A stretch of DNA of 64,000 nt from Bacillus sp. 03113 (lineage in GTDB: Bacteria; Bacillota; Bacilli; Bacillales; Cytobacillaceae): positions 25,898-89,897 of the forward strand of contig NZ_VATK01000017.1 of assembly GCF_006546985.1 (NCBI RefSeq), given 5' to 3'. A program made the position numbers and the translations under genes. The notes under the pieces were generated by a model. It searched no databases, was not told where the DNA came from, and saw only the letters and a program-made list of their open reading frames with translations. This document shows positions 1 through 12,159 of this stretch, one piece after another. Positions within the stretch are counted from its first letter, which is position 1. Each line of letters starts with the position of its first letter.

Positions 1-125
1 GCAAGCTTCCAGGGGATATCGTGATAAAAAAAGGGAATACAACCTTCTATTTTCCTGTTGTCACTTCTATAATGGTCAGTGTAGTATTATCCATCATTTT
101 TTATTTGATAGGAAAATTTCGTTAG
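1..125 (+). CDS. DUF2905 family membrane protein, 3' end only
   Basis: Reading from base 3, the frame is open and ends with TAG at 123-125. It encodes LPGDIVIKKGN, then TFYFPVVTS, then a hydrophobic segment ending GKFR. The LPGDI ... FPV.TS pattern and a C-terminal membrane helix are typical of the small DUF2905 proteins. B. subtilis has such a gene (yrzS) between ruvB and queA, the same position as here. The 5' part is outside the window. Function unknown. Confidence 0.7.
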   Translation, partial: KLPGDIVIKKGNTTFYFPVVTSIMVSVVLSIIFYLIGKFR

Positions 126-144
126 TTAGAGGGAAAAAATAGAC

Positions 145-2360
<2,216 letters not shown>

Positions 2361-2387
2361 ATATCATACTTGAAAGGAGGGGAAAAG

Positions 2388-2672
2388 ATGGGAAATCTAG
2401 CAGGTCTTGCACCAATATTGATTATGTTTGTTTTATTTTATTTCTTGCTTATTCGTCCGCAGCAAAAACGTCAAAAGAACGTTAAGCAAATGCAAAGCGA
2501 TTTGAAAAAGGGCGATAAAATTGTAACAATAGGCGGACTTCACGGAATCATTGATTCAGTGGATGAAGGAAAAATTGTTATTAAATGCGGAGATGGAAGC
2601 CGACTTACATATGATCGAAATGCTGTTCGTGAAGTCGTTGAAGCTTCAAGCGACGCATTAGCAAAATCATAA
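2388..2672 (+). CDS. yajC: Sec translocon accessory protein YajC
   Basis: YajC is a small single-span membrane protein that associates with SecDF. A hydrophobic helix (LAPILIMFVLFYFLLIRPQ) is followed by the family signature RPQQKR and a basic cytosolic domain with GDKIVTIGGLHG and VREVVE. I chose ATG 2388 because AAAGGAGGGG sits just upstream; an in-frame TTG at 2370 lies before that SD and would be an unlikely start. In B. subtilis the orthologue is yrbF, also directly after tgt. A hairpin terminator follows. Confidence 0.94.
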   Translation: MGNLAGLAPILIMFVLFYFLLIRPQQKRQKNVKQMQSDLKKGDKIVTIGGLHGIIDSVDEGKIVIKCGDGSRLTYDRNAVREVVEASSDALAKS

Positions 2673-2684
2673 TTATTAAAAAGT

Positions 2685-2730
2685 GGGAAAAAGAGGAAGC
2701 GGATACATGCCGATTCCTCTTTTCCATTTC
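2685..2730. terminator. bidirectional terminator between yajC and the minus-strand membrane gene
   Basis: GGAAAAAGAGGAA pairs with TTCCTCTTTTCC around a GC-containing loop. It has U-rich tails in both directions and lies between convergent genes. Confidence 0.75.
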
Positions 2731-2745
2731 TTTTATCGTGTAAAG

Positions 2746-3141
2746 TTATATTGAACGCGATTTTGAAGATGTATTTACTCCTAATATTCCACCCATCATA
2801 GCTGTTAGAAAAAAACAAATATGATAAACCATTTCATCGAAAGAAAATAGTTTTCCAAAACCTAAATAATGAAATAAAAAGATAATAAAGGAATAAACAA
2901 AACCCGTTAATCCACCTAAAAACCAGCCTTTTTCCTTTCTTCTTTTTCCTGAGATAAAGCCACCTACAAATAAAGTAATAAAGGATACTGTTGTAATCGG
3001 GAACTTTAGTGCTGCTTCATCAATCGATGTAAATCTTAATAGCAATGAAAAAATAAGGCTGCTAATAAGAGCAACAATAAAAATGGCTATAACACCATAA
3101 AGAACGGCACTTCCATAGCTTTTAGACTCTTCTATATTCAC
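2746..3141 (-). CDS. TIGR04086-type four-helix membrane protein (YrzE position)
   Basis: This 131-residue protein is almost entirely membrane: about four hydrophobic segments (VLYGVIAIFIVALISSLIF, TTVSFITLFVGGFISG, FLGGLTGFVYSFIIFLF, ICFFLTAMMGGILG). The GGF(I/V)SG(K/R)R turn after helix 2 is characteristic of the TIGR04086 family. It starts at GTG 3141 behind AAGGGAGAGA. B. subtilis yrzE lies at the same place, between yajC and yrbG. Function unknown; the identification rests on topology, motif and position. Confidence 0.8.
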   Translation of the reverse strand: MNIEESKSYGSAVLYGVIAIFIVALISSLIFSLLLRFTSIDEAALKFPITTVSFITLFVGGFISGKRRKEKGWFLGGLTGFVYSFIIFLFHYLGFGKLFSFDEMVYHICFFLTAMMGGILGVNTSSKSRSI

Positions 3142-3359
3142 TCTCTCCCTTCAACTACACATTCTGAAATGAATCAATCCTTCTCTAGTACAGCCTATTC
3201 AAAAGATAAAAAAATAGAACGAGCATGTTCATTTCAATCGTTCAAATCGCCTACTGCTTTTCTAAATGTATTAGAAATCTATATTGAAAATTTTTCTAAT
3301 TATGTTTCTCGGTTTGATGTGAAAAATAATTTTGAATGGAATTTAAGGGGGAGAGAAGA

Positions 3360-4007
3360 GTGAACGTATATTTGATCATTATCCTTCGAACTTTATTTTT
3401 ATATGGACTCATATTATTGATTTTTCGTTTAATGGGAAAAAGGGAAATTGGATCTTTAAGTATATTAGACTTGGTCGTATTTATTATGATTGCTGAGTTG
3501 GCAGTTGTAGCAATTGAAGATCCAACGGATCAAATTCTTAATACGATTTTGCCAATGCTTTTATTAATGGGTGTTCAAATTTTTTTAGCATTATTGTCAT
3601 TGAAAAGTAAGAGGATTAGAGATTTTTTAGATGGTAGACCAACCATAATTATTAATCAAGGAAAAATTGATGAGAAGGCAATGAAGGAACAAAGATATAA
3701 TTTTGACGATTTACTTTTACAGCTAAGAGAGAAAAATATACGCAATTTATCTGATGTTGAATTCGCTATATTAGAACCATCAGGGAAATTATCTGTGTTT
3801 GAAAAAAGCAGAAGCCATAATAAAGGGATTATGGTTCCGCTCATTATTGATGGAATCATACAAGAAAAAAATTTAGAAAAAATCAATCAAACGAATCTCT
3901 GGCTACGTAGTCAACTTCGACAAAGAGGAATTAAACACCTAAAGCAGGTGTCCTTTTGCAGCTATCAAAATGGTGAGTTTTTTATCGATTTAATCGATAA
4001 AGAATAA
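3360..4007 (+). CDS. DUF421 (YetF-like) membrane protein, YrbG type
   Basis: A protein of 215 residues with three N-terminal membrane segments, then the DUF421 cytosolic domain. Signature stretches are RLMGKREIGSLSILDLVVFIMIAELA near the N terminus, GRPTIIINQGKID near residue 100, and LREKNIRNLSDVEFAILEPSG. I chose GTG 3360 because AAGGGGGAGAG is upstream at good spacing; the ATG at 3336 comes before that SD. Position and family match B. subtilis yrbG. Relatives have been linked to spore-membrane and spore-germination-related roles, but the molecular activity is not known. Confidence 0.85.
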   Translation: MNVYLIIILRTLFLYGLILLIFRLMGKREIGSLSILDLVVFIMIAELAVVAIEDPTDQILNTILPMLLLMGVQIFLALLSLKSKRIRDFLDGRPTIIINQGKIDEKAMKEQRYNFDDLLLQLREKNIRNLSDVEFAILEPSGKLSVFEKSRSHNKGIMVPLIIDGIIQEKNLEKINQTNLWLRSQLRQRGIKHLKQVSFCSYQNGEFFIDLIDKE

Positions 4008-4033
4008 TACAGTTATCCTTCCGTTATTGCCTA

Positions 4034-5596
4034 TTAGCGAAAGGATAGTTTCGCTAAAAAATTCCCTATAAATGGTATTTTTAATAATTCATGTTTTTTA
4101 ACTAACCCAAAAAGGATCGTTAAGAGGGAGTAAAACAAGGTCATAAAAATCGCAATAATAAATACTTTTTGAGCTAAAGAAAAGCTGGTCATATTCATGA
4201 GGTTTAATCGATGGCCAACCATCCCTGAAATGACAATGACAATGATCGTTTTTATATAGTCTCTCAAATAGAAGGTAAAAGAGATTTTCTTAATAACTGT
4301 TGCTAAATGTAGCATGGTAACAAGGACAAAACCAACGATAATACCTAAAGCTACGCCTATGATCCCTAAGCTTGGCTGGCTTGCTAGGACAAAAATAACC
4401 GCTATTTTAACGATCGACCCGATTAAACTATTGATCATTGCAGCTCTAGCTAAATTAAGAGCTTGTAATGCAGCTTGAAGTGGTCCTTGATAATAACTAA
4501 AAATAATAAACGGGGCAATAAGAGTGATAAAATAGGCTCCGTTCTTTGATCCATACATGATCTCCATAAGGGAATCGGAAAGGACATAAAGAACTACAGC
4601 AGCTAGTCCACCTGTAATAAACGTATATTTAAGAGCCTGCCGAAGTCTAAATTCTATTAATCTTTGGTTATTTTGCGAATTGGCCTCACTGATAGCAGGA
4701 ACTAAAGAAGTTGATAGGGCATTTGTAAAAAATGAAGGAAGAAACAATAAAGGGAGTGCAAACCCCGTCAAAGCTCCGTATTGTTTTGTAGCTGTCACAG
4801 CAGTGACACCTGCAAGGTATAAGCTGTGTGAAACGACGATTGGTTCAAAAAACCATGCAATCGAACCGATCATTCTGCTTCCAGTAGTTGGCAATGCCAC
4901 TTTCATTAACTCGGTAAGAGTTGATCTTCCTGAATGAATGTATTGGAAAAATTGTTTCCTGAGTCGGAAGCTTTTTTTCAATTTAAAGGCTGTTAATAGA
5001 AAAATTAAAGAAGACAGCTCTCCGATAACGGAAGCAAGCATCGCTCCAGCAGCTGCATATTCTATTCCGTATGGTAAAAAGGCCTTTGTAAAAAAAGCGA
5101 TTAATGCAATTCTAATCAATTGTTCAATCATTTGAGAATAAGCAGCTGGCTTCATATTTTGCTTTCCTTGAAAATATCCTCTAATAACAGATGAAACAGC
5201 AATGATTGGGATAATAGGTGTAATAACTAGTAAAGGCAAATAGGTTCTATCATCTGTGAATAAAGTTTTGGATAAATAAGGAGCAAGGAAGAAAAGAGCT
5301 GGTGTAAAAATGAAAGATAGTGTAATTGTAGTTGCTAAAGAAACGACTAATATCTTTTTTACTTTTCGATGATTTCCTTCTACTTGTGCTTCTGCAACAT
5401 TTTTTGAAATGGCAACCGGAAGACCAAGCTGAGTAATGGTGATGACTAACATTAAGGTGGGGAAAGTCATCATAAACAAGCCTACTCCTTCTGCACCTAT
5501 TATTCGAGCAATGACAATCCGATTAATAAAGCCCATTATTCGAGTCACGAATCCTGCTGCTAATAAAACCATCGTTCCTTTTAGAAATGTAGACAT
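4034..5596 (-). CDS. spoVB: stage V sporulation protein B, MATE/MOP-superfamily flippase
   Basis: SpoVB is a polysaccharide transporter-family membrane protein needed for spore cortex peptidoglycan synthesis. The 520-residue product has about 14 membrane helices and the family N terminus TFLKGTMVLLAAGFVTRIMGF, followed by NRIVIARIIGAEGVGLF and the ARAAMINSLIGSI region. I chose ATG 5596 because GAGAAGG lies about 11 bases upstream on this strand. The in-frame GTG at 5605 would be too close to that SD. It is divergent from comN and convergent with the DUF421 gene, as in B. subtilis. Confidence 0.94.
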   Translation of the reverse strand: MSTFLKGTMVLLAAGFVTRIMGFINRIVIARIIGAEGVGLFMMTFPTLMLVITITQLGLPVAISKNVAEAQVEGNHRKVKKILVVSLATTITLSFIFTPALFFLAPYLSKTLFTDDRTYLPLLVITPIIPIIAVSSVIRGYFQGKQNMKPAAYSQMIEQLIRIALIAFFTKAFLPYGIEYAAAGAMLASVIGELSSLIFLLTAFKLKKSFRLRKQFFQYIHSGRSTLTELMKVALPTTGSRMIGSIAWFFEPIVVSHSLYLAGVTAVTATKQYGALTGFALPLLFLPSFFTNALSTSLVPAISEANSQNNQRLIEFRLRQALKYTFITGGLAAVVLYVLSDSLMEIMYGSKNGAYFITLIAPFIIFSYYQGPLQAALQALNLARAAMINSLIGSIVKIAVIFVLASQPSLGIIGVALGIIVGFVLVTMLHLATVIKKISFTFYLRDYIKTIIVIVISGMVGHRLNLMNMTSFSLAQKVFIIAIFMTLFYSLLTILFGLVKKHELLKIPFIGNFLAKLSFR

Positions 5597-5716
5597 GCTA
5601 TTCACGACCTTCTCAAATCTGGCATTATCATTTACAATTATCTATATGCAGGACTGTGGACAAAGCATGACAAGGATTTTTTCGATTCTTAAAGATAATA
5701 GGGAGGGACTCTTGTA

Positions 5717-6013
5717 ATGGAAGCTGGGCATAAATATGATCATTTTCGAAAAGTGGTAGAACCAGCATTGCAAAGTAAGCTTGAGGAATTTCAGCTTTTG
5801 GGCTATAACACGATCACAGAGGATGAGCTTTGGAATTATTTAACGAAAAAAAAATGGCGAAAAGCAAAAGAAGAAATCAAACTTTTTGAAATTGTGCAAG
5901 ACATCATGATGGTAAAAGTGAGTGATTATCTTAACTTTGCTACAATCGAATCATATAAATCAGATGAGTTTTCGCTTGATAATGAGAAAGATCGACTGGA
6001 ACTATTAAAGTGA
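5717..6013 (+). CDS. comN: post-transcriptional regulator ComN (YrzD family)
   Basis: The 98-residue soluble protein reads YDHFRKVVEPALQSKLEEFQLLGY, then TEDELWNYLTKKKW, then KEEIKLFEIVQDIMMVKVSDYLNFATIES. This is the ComN/YrzD pattern. In B. subtilis ComN acts after transcription on comE late-competence mRNA, and its gene lies between spoVB and secDF, as here. The start is ATG 5717 behind AGGGAGGGACTC. Downstream are 660 bases of repeats before secDF. Confidence 0.88.
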   Translation: MEAGHKYDHFRKVVEPALQSKLEEFQLLGYNTITEDELWNYLTKKKWRKAKEEIKLFEIVQDIMMVKVSDYLNFATIESYKSDEFSLDNEKDRLELLK

Positions 6014-6025
6014 AATCTTTTTTTA

Positions 6026-6236
6026 GGCTGTTTTCTCAAAGTTTGTTGCTTTTGACATAAAAAAATTGGGAGAAACGTTTCGGAGCAGCCTGCATACACG
6101 TAGACTCCTGTGGGAATGCGAGAAAGGCGAGACCCAGCAGGAGCGTATGCGATGAAGAGGCTTGACGCTCGCCCACGGAAAGCGAAGTGTATGCAGGCTG
6201 CGCGTTTAAAAGCAATAATCTATACGAAAACAGTCC
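6026..6236. mobile_element. MITE-like element, copy 1 (about 211 bp)
   Basis: This non-coding element has imperfect inverted ends: GGCTGTTTTC ... TTGTTGCTTTT on the left, and the reverse complement of GGACTGTTTTCG ... ATTGCTTTT on the right. The GC-rich interior contains ACACGTAGACTCCTG and CGCCCACGGAAAGCGAAGTGTAT. The 8 bases TTTTTTTA flank it on both sides (6018-6025 and 6237-6244), as a target duplication would, although a T-run is weak evidence. A second copy of nearly the same length lies at 41212-41421. There is no transposase gene inside, so it would need one in trans. Confidence 0.75.
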
Positions 6237-6276
6237 TTTTTTTAAAAGGATAAGAAAGTTTTCAGAACTCCGACTG

Positions 6277-6549
6277 GTGTCTAGCTCCAGCGCCCAGCGA
6301 CTAATGTATTTCGCTCTCCTCCTTACGATAAGTCAACATCGAATCGCTTACGCTCTTCGTGTTTCCTTTATCTCATACATGAAAAAGTGGAAGCGACTTG
6401 CACAGCCCCGACAAGCATAAGATGGACTGTGGCGTGGCGTAGTTTGCCACAGAACAGTACAGCTTATGACCTCGAGGGGCTAGGAGCCACAGCTAGATTA
6501 GGAGCGCTCCAGTCCATACGCCGCTAAACGGGCGCTTCCGCTTTTTGTT
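6277..6549. repeat. modular palindromic intergenic repeat, composite copy
   Basis: The element starts TGTCTAGCTCCAGCGCC and ends GGGCGCTTCCGCTTTTTG. It contains two modules seen elsewhere in the window: a CGATAAGTCAACATCGA ... CTCTTCGTGTTTC block (also near 15290) and an AGCCCCGACAAGCATAAG ... CTTATGACCTCGAGGGGCTAGG hairpin (also near 40690 and 46640). With the MITE before it, this fills the comN-secDF gap up to about 6550; the remaining stretch is a short AT-rich secDF leader with no clear feature. Confidence 0.75.
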
Positions 6550-6677
6550 CAATTGACAGCTAATCCAATCTGTTTCATAATGAGACTGTTGGATTTTTTG
6601 TGTTTAAAAACAAATTACAAAGCTAAACTAACTCGATGGATACGCGTTCTTTTTTACTAAGGGAGGAAAATTACATA

Positions 6678-8942
6678 ATGGTTAAGCGTAGTCGGATCGT
6701 TTCATTTTTTCTGGTAATCCTTTTTATTGCCGGTTTAATGGGAGCGACAACGAAAAATGTTTTAAGCAATATTAAGCTGGGACTGGATCTTCAAGGTGGT
6801 TTTGAAGTTCTTTATAAAGTAGAACCTGCAATAAAAGGTCAAAAGATTGATAAAGAGACATTAGCAAGTGCTGCAGAAGCTCTTGATAGAAGGGTGAATG
6901 TATTAGGTGTAAATGAGCCAAATATTCAAGTGGAAGGCAATAATAAAATCCGTGTCCAGCTTGCAGGAGTTAAGGATCAGGATAAGGCTCGCGAAATTCT
7001 GTCTACTCAAGCGAATTTAACCTTTCGTGATGTGAATGATCAACAAATGCTTGATGGATCAGATCTTGCTGAGGGTGGAGCGAAGCAAACATTTGATGAA
7101 AATGGAAAACCTAGTGTTTCGATTAAATTAAAAAGTGCAAACAAATTCAAGGAAGTAACTCAGAAAATCGTTGATATGGGAGCTCCAAATAATCTTCTTG
7201 TTATTTGGCTGGACTATCAAGAAGGGGATTCCTTCAAGCAGGAAGCAACGAAGAAGGATCCAAAATATTTATCAGCTCCACAAGTGAGACAAGTCTTTAA
7301 TCAAAGCGATGTTTCCATTACAGGACAGTTTACGATTGAAGAGGCGAAAACGCTGGCTTCGTTACTAAATGCTGGAGCATTGCCAGTTAAGCTTCACGAA
7401 GAATATTCAACCTCTGTTGGAGCAAAATTTGGGGCACAGGCCATGAACGAAACGATATATGCTGGCATTGTTGGGGTGGCGATCATCTTCTTATTTATGA
7501 TTTTCTACTATCGTTTTCCTGGTTTTATTGCATCCGTAACTTTATGTATTTATATATTCTTAATCCTACTTTTATTTGATTGGATGAACGGAGTATTGAC
7601 ATTGCCTGGAATTGCAGCATTGATCCTAGGTGTTGGGATGGCTGTTGATGCCAACATCATTACGTATGAACGGATTAAAGAAGAAATAAAGGTAGGGAGA
7701 TCGATTAAATCTGCCTTTCAGGCGGGGAATCAAAACTCATTATCGACCATCTTTGATGCCAATCTTACAACCATCTTAACAGCTGCTGTGTTATTTTTTT
7801 ACGGGACAAGCTCTGTAAAAGGCTTTGCGACCATGTTGATCATAAGTATCCTTGTTAGCTTTATAACAGCTGTTTATGGAACAAGGTTATTGCTTGGTTT
7901 GTGGGTGAATAGCAATCTCTTTAATAAAAAGCCAGGCTGGTTTGGCGTAAAGAAAAAAGCGATTCATGATATTAAAGAAAACTTCGATGCACACGACCTT
8001 CCTACAAAGTTCGATCGCTTTGATTTTGTTAAGCATCGGAATAAATTTTTTGCGTTATCAATTGCTTTAACTATTGCTGGTATTGTTATACTGTCTGTTT
8101 TCCGTTTACATTTAGGCATTGATTTTTCAAGTGGGTCACGAATAGAAATTGCCTCTAATCATGCTTTAACGAAAAGTGAAATAGAAGAAGAATTTAATAA
8201 GTTAAATATGAACGCTGATGATATTGTCATTTCTGGTGACAAAAAAGATCGTGGAGTTGTCCGAGTTGTTGGCGCTTTGGACAAAAAAGAGATTGCCCAA
8301 ATGCGTTCGCAATTTAATGAAAAATTTGGTTCAGAACCTAATATCAGCACCGTTTCTCCTACCGTAGGAAAAGAGTTAGCAAAGAATGCTTTTTATGCCG
8401 TTTTAATAGCTTCAATCGGGATCATTATTTACGTGACGGTTCGATTTGAAATATATATGGCACTTGCAGCCATTATTTCATTGCTTCATGATGCATTCTT
8501 TATCATTATGTTCTTCAGTATTACGCGTTTGGAGGTTGACCTAACCTTTATCGCGGCAATATTAACGATTGTCGGTTATTCGATAAACGATACGATCGTA
8601 ACGTTTGACCGTATGCGTGAAAATATGAAAAAGAAAAAACGTCTTAAAACGGTTGAAGATATTGCTGATGTTGTGAATACAAGTTTAAGACAAACGCTCG
8701 GGCGCTCAGTCAATACAGTGTTAACAGTAGTTATTACGGTTGTGGCAATTATTATCTTTGGAAGTGAATCGATACGTAACTTCTCAATCGCCTTACTCGT
8801 AGGATTACTTACAGGTGTATATTCCTCTATATTTATAGCTGCTCAGCTATGGGTTGTATGGAAAAGAAAAGAATTGAAGAAAAAAGGGGTCATTATAACA
8901 GTCAAAGAAAAAAAGAAAGTTTCAGATGCCCCGCAAGTTTAA
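6678..8942 (+). CDS. secDF: protein translocase SecDF, fused SecD-SecF
   Basis: SecDF uses the proton gradient to pull secreted proteins across the membrane. At 754 residues it is the fused form found in Bacillus. The SecD half has an N-terminal helix, a large extracytoplasmic domain (LGLDLQGGFEVLYKV; ALDRRVNVLGVNEPNIQVEG) and a five-helix block with ALILGVGMAVDANIITYERIKEE. The SecF half begins near HRNKFFALS and carries GIDFSSGSRIEI and TIVGYSINDTIVTFDRMREN. I chose ATG 6678 because GGGAGGAAAA is directly upstream; the ATG at 6636 lacks such a site. A terminator hairpin follows. Confidence 0.97.
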   Translation: MVKRSRIVSFFLVILFIAGLMGATTKNVLSNIKLGLDLQGGFEVLYKVEPAIKGQKIDKETLASAAEALDRRVNVLGVNEPNIQVEGNNKIRVQLAGVKDQDKAREILSTQANLTFRDVNDQQMLDGSDLAEGGAKQTFDENGKPSVSIKLKSANKFKEVTQKIVDMGAPNNLLVIWLDYQEGDSFKQEATKKDPKYLSAPQVRQVFNQSDVSITGQFTIEEAKTLASLLNAGALPVKLHEEYSTSVGAKFGAQAMNETIYAGIVGVAIIFLFMIFYYRFPGFIASVTLCIYIFLILLLFDWMNGVLTLPGIAALILGVGMAVDANIITYERIKEEIKVGRSIKSAFQAGNQNSLSTIFDANLTTILTAAVLFFYGTSSVKGFATMLIISILVSFITAVYGTRLLLGLWVNSNLFNKKPGWFGVKKKAIHDIKENFDAHDLPTKFDRFDFVKHRNKFFALSIALTIAGIVILSVFRLHLGIDFSSGSRIEIASNHALTKSEIEEEFNKLNMNADDIVISGDKKDRGVVRVVGALDKKEIAQMRSQFNEKFGSEPNISTVSPTVGKELAKNAFYAVLIASIGIIIYVTVRFEIYMALAAIISLLHDAFFIIMFFSITRLEVDLTFIAAILTIVGYSINDTIVTFDRMRENMKKKKRLKTVEDIADVVNTSLRQTLGRSVNTVLTVVITVVAIIIFGSESIRNFSIALLVGLLTGVYSSIFIAAQLWVVWKRKELKKKGVIITVKEKKKVSDAPQV

Positions 8943-8948
8943 CCCTAC

Positions 8949-8972
8949 CCGCAGGACTTCCTGCGGTTTTTT
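8949..8972 (+). terminator. secDF terminator
   Basis: CCGCAGGA pairs with TCCTGCGG around a 2-base loop and is followed by a run of T. Confidence 0.85.
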
Positions 8973-8989
8973 GATGCGGTAATTAGGCA

Positions 8990-9160
8990 GTTCCGCTTTT
9001 CGATTTGTCTAATTGCAGGAGCCTTCTGCTTTTCGATTGTCTAGCTACAGCGCCTAGCCCATGTGAATAATAACCCCATGCCTCTAAAAGTAAAAAATGC
9101 ACTTTTTGAGTCATGAGAACATTTTTCTTCAGGGCGAATCAAGGCGCCTTCCGCTTTTCT
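8990..9160. repeat. modular palindromic intergenic repeat, 'CTGAAGAAAAATGTTC' centre
   Basis: From 9039 it reads TGTCTAGCTACAGCGCCTAG and it ends AAGGCGCCTTCCGCTTTTCT, the shared outer ends of the family. The centre, read on the minus strand (GCCCTGAAGAAAAATGTTC ... CTTTTAGAGGCA ... GGGTTATTATTCACATGGGC), matches the module at 52170-52250. Shorter degenerate pieces of the ends lie at 8990-9038. Confidence 0.75.
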
Positions 9161-9163
9161 TAA

Positions 9164-9192
9164 TTGAAAGCTTAGTATTCCTCTTGTATAAT
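9164..9192 (+). promoter_or_regulatory. sigma-A type promoter of recJ
   Basis: TTGAAA (9164-9169) and TATAAT (9187-9192) are separated by 17 bases, 25 bases before the recJ start. It begins right after the repeat ends. Confidence 0.7.
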
Positions 9193-9216
9193 GAATGGGC
9201 TGAGAGGTGAAACGTA

Positions 9217-11580
9217 ATGCTGCGCTCAAAATCGCGTTGGATTGTTCGAGATACTGAAAAAAATCATATTGATCAACTTGTAAATGAATTGAAAATAACA
9301 CCACTTGTTGCTGCTTTGCTAGTAAACAGAGGGCTAACCTCCATTGACGATGCACGAGAGTTTTTATTTGATCATGAACAAACATTTCATGACCCTTATC
9401 TACTCACAGATATGGAAAAGGCTGTTGCAAGAATTAGAAAAGCCATTGAGGATCAAGAGCAGATCCTAATTTTTGGAGACTATGATGCAGATGGTGTAAC
9501 TAGCACGACAGTGTTGATGAAAACATTATTGGAATTAGGGGCAAATGTAGATTTTTACATACCGAATCGATTTACTGAAGGTTATGGGCCAAATGAAGGG
9601 GCCTTTACTCATGCTTTTGATATAGGAGTTCAGCTGATTATTACCGTTGATACTGGGATTGCGGCTGTGCATGAAGCGAAGGTTGCAAAGGATCTGGGGA
9701 TGGATTTAATTATTACCGATCATCATGAACCAGGCCCAATTCTTCCAGATGCCTTTGCCATTGTTCATCCAAAGCATCCAGACAGCGAATATCCTTTTAA
9801 AGAATTAGCTGGGGTCGGGGTTTCGTTTAAATTATCACACGCTTTGTATGGAAAACTCCCTGAACATTTGCTTGAAATTGCCGCCATTGGTACGATTGCT
9901 GACCTCGTTTCTCTAACAGGTGAAAATCGCTTGATTGCCAAAAAAGGGATTCAGAAGCTAAGAGGAACAGGAAATGTAGGGCTTAAACGGCTATTTCATG
10001 TAGCAAAAATAGACCAAGCTGAGCTTAATGAAGAAACGATCGGCTTCGGGATCGCTCCTCGGTTGAACGCCCCTGGAAGACTCGATCAAGCAGATCCTGC
10101 TGTCCAATTATTACTGACGGACGATATCTCAGAAGCAGAATCCATTGCTGATGAAATTGATCAAATAAATAAGGATAGACAAGCTATCGTTAATGAAATA
10201 ACCGTAGAAGCTATTGCCGAAGTTGATCAGCATTTTCCCATTGATGAAAATGCAGTCTTAATTATTGGTAAAGAAGGCTGGAATGCAGGCGTCATTGGGA
10301 TTGTAGCATCAAGGCTTGTGGAAAAATTTTACCGTCCGACGATTGTTTTAAGCTATGATCATGAAAAAGGGATCGCCAAAGGCTCAGCAAGAAGTATTGT
10401 CGGATTTGATTTATTTCACAATTTGTCACAATGCAGAGACATTCTTCCGCATTTTGGCGGACATCCGATGGCAGCGGGAATGACATTAAAAATTGAGGAC
10501 ATAGAAGAGCTCAGATCAAGATTAAATCAACAAGCAAACGATATATTAACAGAAGAGGATTTTAAACGAATTACGTATTTGGATGCTGAGATAAACATAA
10601 AGGAAATTGATATCGCTTCGTTAGATGAGATGAATCAACTATCACCATACGGAACGGGCAATCCAAAACCAAAGGTGCTGATTCAAGGAGCAGGTATCGG
10701 TCAAATGAAAAAAATCGGTTCTAATCAAAATCATTTAAAGCTCGTATTAGAAAAAGAGAGCGCCTCACTCGATGGAGTCGGGTTTGGATTAGGTGATTTG
10801 TGTGATCAAATCGCTCCGGTTTCAAAGGTCTCAGTCATCGGTGAGCTTTCGATCAATGAATGGAATAATATTCGTAAACCGCAAATTTTCATTCAAGACG
10901 CAGCAGTGGAGACATGGCAGCTTTTTGATTTTCGAGGAAATCGAGTGGATAAATTGATCGAAGATGCTTCAGTGAAGGATGCAACTTGGGTTTTTTTCCA
11001 AGAAACACTAAGTTATGCATATCAGAATAAAATAAAAGGCAAATGTGAAGTCGTAAAAACGATGGAGGATGCAGTCTCCATTCAACTAGAAAAAGCTCAG
11101 GTCATACTTGTTGATCTTCCTGCTAACCTTGATTTATTAAAACAAGTGGTAGCAGGGAAAAGTCCTGATCGAATCTATGCCTGCTTTTATAAAGAAGACA
11201 GTGCTTTTTTAAGCACGATGCCAACAAGGGATCATTTCAAATGGTACTATGCTTTCTTAGCTAAGAAGAGTCCTTTTAATCTGTCCCAGCATGGTAATGA
11301 GTTAGCGAAATATCGTGGCTGGAGCAAGGAAACAATTGACTTTATGTCGAGGGTGTTTTTTGAATTGGATTTTGTTACAATTGAAAATGGACTCATTTCT
11401 TTAAATAAACAAGCTCGTAAACGTGATTTAGATGAGTCTGTCTCTTATCAGAAAAAACAAAATCAGTTTAAGCTTGAAAAAGAATTAATATTTTCGTCCT
11501 ATCAGCAATTAAAGAGCTGGTTTGACTTAGCGATAAATGATTCTGTGAAAATAGAAGGGGAAGTGGAAGAATGGATTTAA
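9217..11580 (+). CDS. recJ: single-stranded-DNA-specific exonuclease RecJ
   Basis: RecJ degrades single-stranded DNA 5'-3' during recombination and repair. The 787-residue protein has the DHH phosphoesterase motifs [11 protein letters not shown] near residue 90, [24 protein letters not shown] with the DHH triad, and the DHHA1 region [21 protein letters not shown] and [10 protein letters not shown], followed by an OB-like region and the extra C-terminal domain of Bacillus RecJ. ATG 9217 follows GAGAGGTGAAA. The end overlaps apt by 10 bases, implying coupled translation. Confidence 0.96.
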   Translation: MLRSKSRWIVRDTEKNHIDQLVNELKITPLVAALLVNRGLTSIDDAREFLFDHEQTFHDPYLLTDMEKAVARIRKAIEDQEQILIFGDYDADGVTSTTVLMKTLLELGANVDFYIPNRFTEGYGPNEGAFTHAFDIGVQLIITVDTGIAAVHEAKVAKDLGMDLIITDHHEPGPILPDAFAIVHPKHPDSEYPFKELAGVGVSFKLSHALYGKLPEHLLEIAAIGTIADLVSLTGENRLIAKKGIQKLRGTGNVGLKRLFHVAKIDQAELNEETIGFGIAPRLNAPGRLDQADPAVQLLLTDDISEAESIADEIDQINKDRQAIVNEITVEAIAEVDQHFPIDENAVLIIGKEGWNAGVIGIVASRLVEKFYRPTIVLSYDHEKGIAKGSARSIVGFDLFHNLSQCRDILPHFGGHPMAAGMTLKIEDIEELRSRLNQQANDILTEEDFKRITYLDAEINIKEIDIASLDEMNQLSPYGTGNPKPKVLIQGAGIGQMKKIGSNQNHLKLVLEKESASLDGVGFGLGDLCDQIAPVSKVSVIGELSINEWNNIRKPQIFIQDAAVETWQLFDFRGNRVDKLIEDASVKDATWVFFQETLSYAYQNKIKGKCEVVKTMEDAVSIQLEKAQVILVDLPANLDLLKQVVAGKSPDRIYACFYKEDSAFLSTMPTRDHFKWYYAFLAKKSPFNLSQHGNELAKYRGWSKETIDFMSRVFFELDFVTIENGLISLNKQARKRDLDESVSYQKKQNQFKLEKELIFSSYQQLKSWFDLAINDSVKIEGEVEEWI

Positions 11581-12083
11581 AGCAATACATTACGATTGTC
11601 GAGGATTGGCCAATCCCAGGTATACGCTTCAAGGATATTACAACATTAATGAATAACGGAGAAGCTTACCGGTATGCAACTAATCAAATTGTAGAATATG
11701 CTAAGGAAAAAGAGATCGATTTAGTAGTTGGTCCAGAGGCAAGGGGCTTTATCATTGGCTGTCCAGTTGCTTATTCTTTAGGAATTGGCTTTGCCCCTGT
11801 TCGTAAAGAAGGAAAACTGCCGCGTGAAACGATTAAGGCTGAGTATGGTCTGGAATATGGAAAAGATGTTTTGACCATGCATAAGGACGCTATTAAGCCA
11901 GGCCAGAAGGTTCTAATTACAGATGATTTGCTGGCAACAGGTGGTACCATTGAGGCTACCATTCAATTAGTCGAACAGCTTGGAGGAGTAGTAGCGGGCA
12001 TCGCCTTCTTAATTGAGCTATCATTTTTAGAAGGCCGCAAAAAATTAGAGGGCTATGACGTATTAGCACTTATGGAATATTAA
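11571..12083 (+). CDS. apt: adenine phosphoribosyltransferase
   Basis: Apt converts adenine and PRPP to AMP in purine salvage. The 170-residue protein shows [19 protein letters not shown] near residue 55, [13 protein letters not shown], and the PRPP-binding loop [13 protein letters not shown] near residue 118. Its ATG lies inside the last codons of recJ (10-base overlap). relA follows after a terminator and a long AT-rich leader, the order known from B. subtilis. Confidence 0.97.
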   Translation: MDLKQYITIVEDWPIPGIRFKDITTLMNNGEAYRYATNQIVEYAKEKEIDLVVGPEARGFIIGCPVAYSLGIGFAPVRKEGKLPRETIKAEYGLEYGKDVLTMHKDAIKPGQKVLITDDLLATGGTIEATIQLVEQLGGVVAGIAFLIELSFLEGRKKLEGYDVLALMEY

Positions 12084-12133
12084 GAGGGTTCGTTTCTTAG
12101 TAAGCAAGTTTGATCACACGTTTTTAAGTCTGA

Positions 12134-12159
12134 AAAGAGCGCTGCTAGGCGCTCTTTTT
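12134..12159 (+). terminator. terminator after apt
   Basis: AGAGCGC and GCGCTCT form a hairpin around GCTAG-type loop bases, followed by TTTTT. Confidence 0.85.

Noticed and set aside
3169..3363. 64-codon open frame before the DUF421 gene
   Set aside because: No SD, low-complexity sequence, and it overlaps the SD and start of the DUF421 gene.
6187..6420. Plus-strand open frame of 77 codons after comN
   Set aside because: It runs across the end of the MITE-like element into the palindromic repeat; no family features and it is explained by repeat sequence.
9041..9385. Minus-strand open frame of 114 codons before and into recJ
   Set aside because: It covers a repeat and the start of recJ, has no SD, and its sequence is the reverse of conserved recJ.
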